Source of the DNA: Streptomyces sp. NBC_00461
Lineage (GTDB): Bacteria; Actinomycetota; Actinomycetes; Streptomycetales; Streptomycetaceae
Assembly (NCBI RefSeq): GCF_036013935.1
Contig: NZ_CP107902.1
Location: 4,869,001-4,933,000, forward strand
Length of the DNA stretch: 64,000 nucleotides
Reading direction: 5' to 3'
A program made the position numbers and the translations under genes. Of this stretch, positions 62,766 to 64,000 are shown piece after piece (the stretch's first letter is position 1; each line of letters opens with the position of its first letter). The notes under the pieces were generated by a model, which did not search any database, had not been told where the DNA came from, and worked only from the letters and a program-made list of their open reading frames with translations.

Positions 62766-63635
62766 GTGACCTCAGCGACTCGACAGCCCGAGACCCCGGC
62801 CGCCGCCGTTCCGCCACGGCTCATAGCCACCGATCTCGACGGCACCCTCCTGCGGGACGACCAGTCGGTCTCCCCGCGCACGGTCGCCGCCCTCGCCGCC
62901 GCCGAGGAGGCGGGCATCGAGGTCTTCTTCGTCACCGGCCGCCCCGCCCGCTGGATGGACGTCGTCAGCGATCACGTCCACGGCCACGGCCTGGCGATCT
63001 GCGGCAACGGCGCGGCCGTGGTCGACCTGCACGGCGGCCCCGGCGCCCACCGCTTCGTGAAGGTGCGCGAGCTCGCCCGGGACAACGCGCTGGACGCCGT
63101 ACGGCTCCTGCGCGACGCGGCACCGGGCACGGTGTACGCGGTGGAGCAGACGTACGGCTTCCACCAGGAGCCGGACTACCCGAAGCTGCACATGGAGATC
63201 CCGGACAACCTCGCGCCGGCCGAGGACCTGCTGGCGCCGGACGGCCCCGGTGCCACGGAGCCGGTGCTCAAGATCCTCGCCTACCACCCGTCCCTCGATC
63301 CGGACGGTTTCCTCACCACGGCCCGTCTCGCCCTGGGTGAGCGTGTCAACGTCACCCGTTCCAGCCCCAGCGCCCTGCTGGAGATCAGCGGCCCCGGCGT
63401 CTCCAAGGCCAGCACGCTCGCCCTGTGCTGCGCCGAGCGCGGAATCTCGCACGAGGAGGTCGTCGCCTTCGGGGACATGCCGAACGACGTCGAGATGCTC
63501 ACCTGGGCCGGCCAGTCGTACGCGATGGGCAACGCCCACCCGGACGTCATCGCCGCGGCCTCGGGCCGCACGGTCGCCAACAACGACGACGGTGTGGCGG
63601 TCGTGATCGAGCGGATGCTGGCCGCACGGCCGTAG
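62766..63635 (+). CDS. HAD-superfamily hydrolase, Cof type
   Basis: The 289-residue protein has [15 protein letters not shown] (nucleophile Asp), FVTGRPARW, the Lys in VSKASTLAL and [10 protein letters not shown]. It is paralogous to the protein at 51805-52623. The GTG at 62766 is chosen because an ATG further up (62751) lies in a less conserved leader; this is uncertain by a few codons. Confidence 0.85.
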   Translation: MTSATRQPETPAAAVPPRLIATDLDGTLLRDDQSVSPRTVAALAAAEEAGIEVFFVTGRPARWMDVVSDHVHGHGLAICGNGAAVVDLHGGPGAHRFVKVRELARDNALDAVRLLRDAAPGTVYAVEQTYGFHQEPDYPKLHMEIPDNLAPAEDLLAPDGPGATEPVLKILAYHPSLDPDGFLTTARLALGERVNVTRSSPSALLEISGPGVSKASTLALCCAERGISHEEVVAFGDMPNDVEMLTWAGQSYAMGNAHPDVIAAASGRTVANNDDGVAVVIERMLAARP

Positions 63636-63679
63636 GACTCGCTTCCGTCGGACTCGCTTCCGGTGGACTCGCTTCCGTA
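63635..63679. repeat. 15-bp tandem repeat
   Basis: Three 15-bp units beginning GGACTCGCTTCCG start at 63635, 63650 and 63665, directly after the HAD stop codon. They lie in the gap between two convergent genes. Confidence 0.8.
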
Positions 63680-63723
63680 GGACCGGCCCGCGGGCGCGGC
63701 ACCGGGCCGCCCGCCGGGCGTCG

Positions 63724-64000
63724 TCATCCGAGGGGGACGCCTCGCGCCGCCAGCCACGGCACCGGGTCCACCGCGGAGCCCATCTGAGGCGTGACCCGCA
63801 CCTCGAAGTGCAGGTGCGGGCCGGTGGAGTTGCCGGTGGTGCCCGACTGGCCGATCCTCTGCCCGGTGTGCACCCGCTCGCCCTGGCCGACAGCGACGGC
63901 GGCGAGATGGGCGTACTGCGTGTAGTAGCCGCCCGCATGCCGGATCACGATCTCGATGCCGAAGGGACCCCCGCACGAGACGCTCACCACACGTCCGGCA
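63724..64000 (-). CDS. M23-family peptidase, C-terminal part
   Basis: The frame is open to the window edge, so only about 92 C-terminal residues are seen. It shows the LytM/M23 zinc-site end: YYTQYAHLAAVAVGQGERVHTGQRIGQSGTTGNSTGPHLHFEVRV, with the HLHFE motif (given in full in the family as HxH). It should cut peptidoglycan cross-links or act as a wall-binding factor. The start and any signal peptide lie beyond 64000. Confidence 0.85.
   Translation of the reverse strand, partial: AGRVVSVSCGGPFGIEIVIRHAGGYYTQYAHLAAVAVGQGERVHTGQRIGQSGTTGNSTGPHLHFEVRVTPQMGSAVDPVPWLAARGVPLG

Overview
The window is Streptomyces-type chromosome: very high G+C, strong third-position bias, many GTG starts and ATGA/GTGA stop-start overlaps. 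The conserved genes (DyP peroxidase, pheA, serS and their neighbours) follow the order I remember from the S. coelicolor core near SCO3961-SCO3977; that equivalence is from memory.

Region 1 (1-7670) is the right part of an actinomycete integrative and conjugative element (AICE). All genes point rightwards: a truncated gene, a small Cys-rich protein, a TraB/FtsK-like translocase, a Spd-like membrane protein, a split replication pair (prim-pol and DUF3631 ATPase), an excisionase and a tyrosine integrase. It stops at the 3' end of a tRNA-Ser(UGA) gene, the presumed attachment site. Two repeat clusters look functional: CAGGGAGGC copies after traB (transfer-site candidate) and CCGCTACC iterons before xis (origin or control-site candidate). 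The left end lies outside the window.

Region 2 (7670-20344) is housekeeping chromosome: tRNA-Ser, an HtrA-like protease, a glycerophosphodiester phosphodiesterase, an anti-sigma-like ATPase, a SEC-C protein, an exported protein, a degenerate prim-pol, a SpoIIE-type phosphatase, an M24 aminopeptidase, a MocR regulator and an MFS transporter. Several clear terminators separate them.

Region 3 (20379-41873) is a biosynthetic cluster of type II PKS/FAS character, nearly all on the minus strand. It holds one ACP, three ketosynthases each next to a partner lacking the active-site Cys, one ketoreductase, hotdog dehydratases in split and fused form, a DsbA-like isomerase, two paralogous alpha/beta hydrolases (one fused to a double-hotdog thioesterase), an acyltransferase, acyl-CoA carboxylase beta and epsilon subunits, an exporter, a LuxR-type regulator, a DUF2867 protein, a recombinase-like protein without its catalytic domain, and a divergent phosphopantetheinyl transferase. 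There is no enoyl reductase, NRPS, glycosyltransferase or acyl ligase, so a polyene acyl chain or acid is the likely product. A [KS - Cys-less partner - hydrolase] module occurs twice.

Region 4 (41836-49966) has an anti-sigma-like ATPase, a Met/His-rich membrane protein, and a copper-handling run: YcnI-like, SCO1-like, PCuAC-like, CopC-CopD and a Tat-exported DyP peroxidase. pheA follows.

Region 5 (49967-64000) starts with a cluster of DnaA boxes, then serS, a HAD phosphatase, a two-pair ABC exporter operon, an M24-family protein with an EphD-like hydrolase-SDR fusion, a MerR regulator, more DnaA boxes, a tRNA 2'-phosphotransferase, an F420-type oxidoreductase, a second HAD phosphatase and the C-terminus of an M23 peptidase running off the edge.
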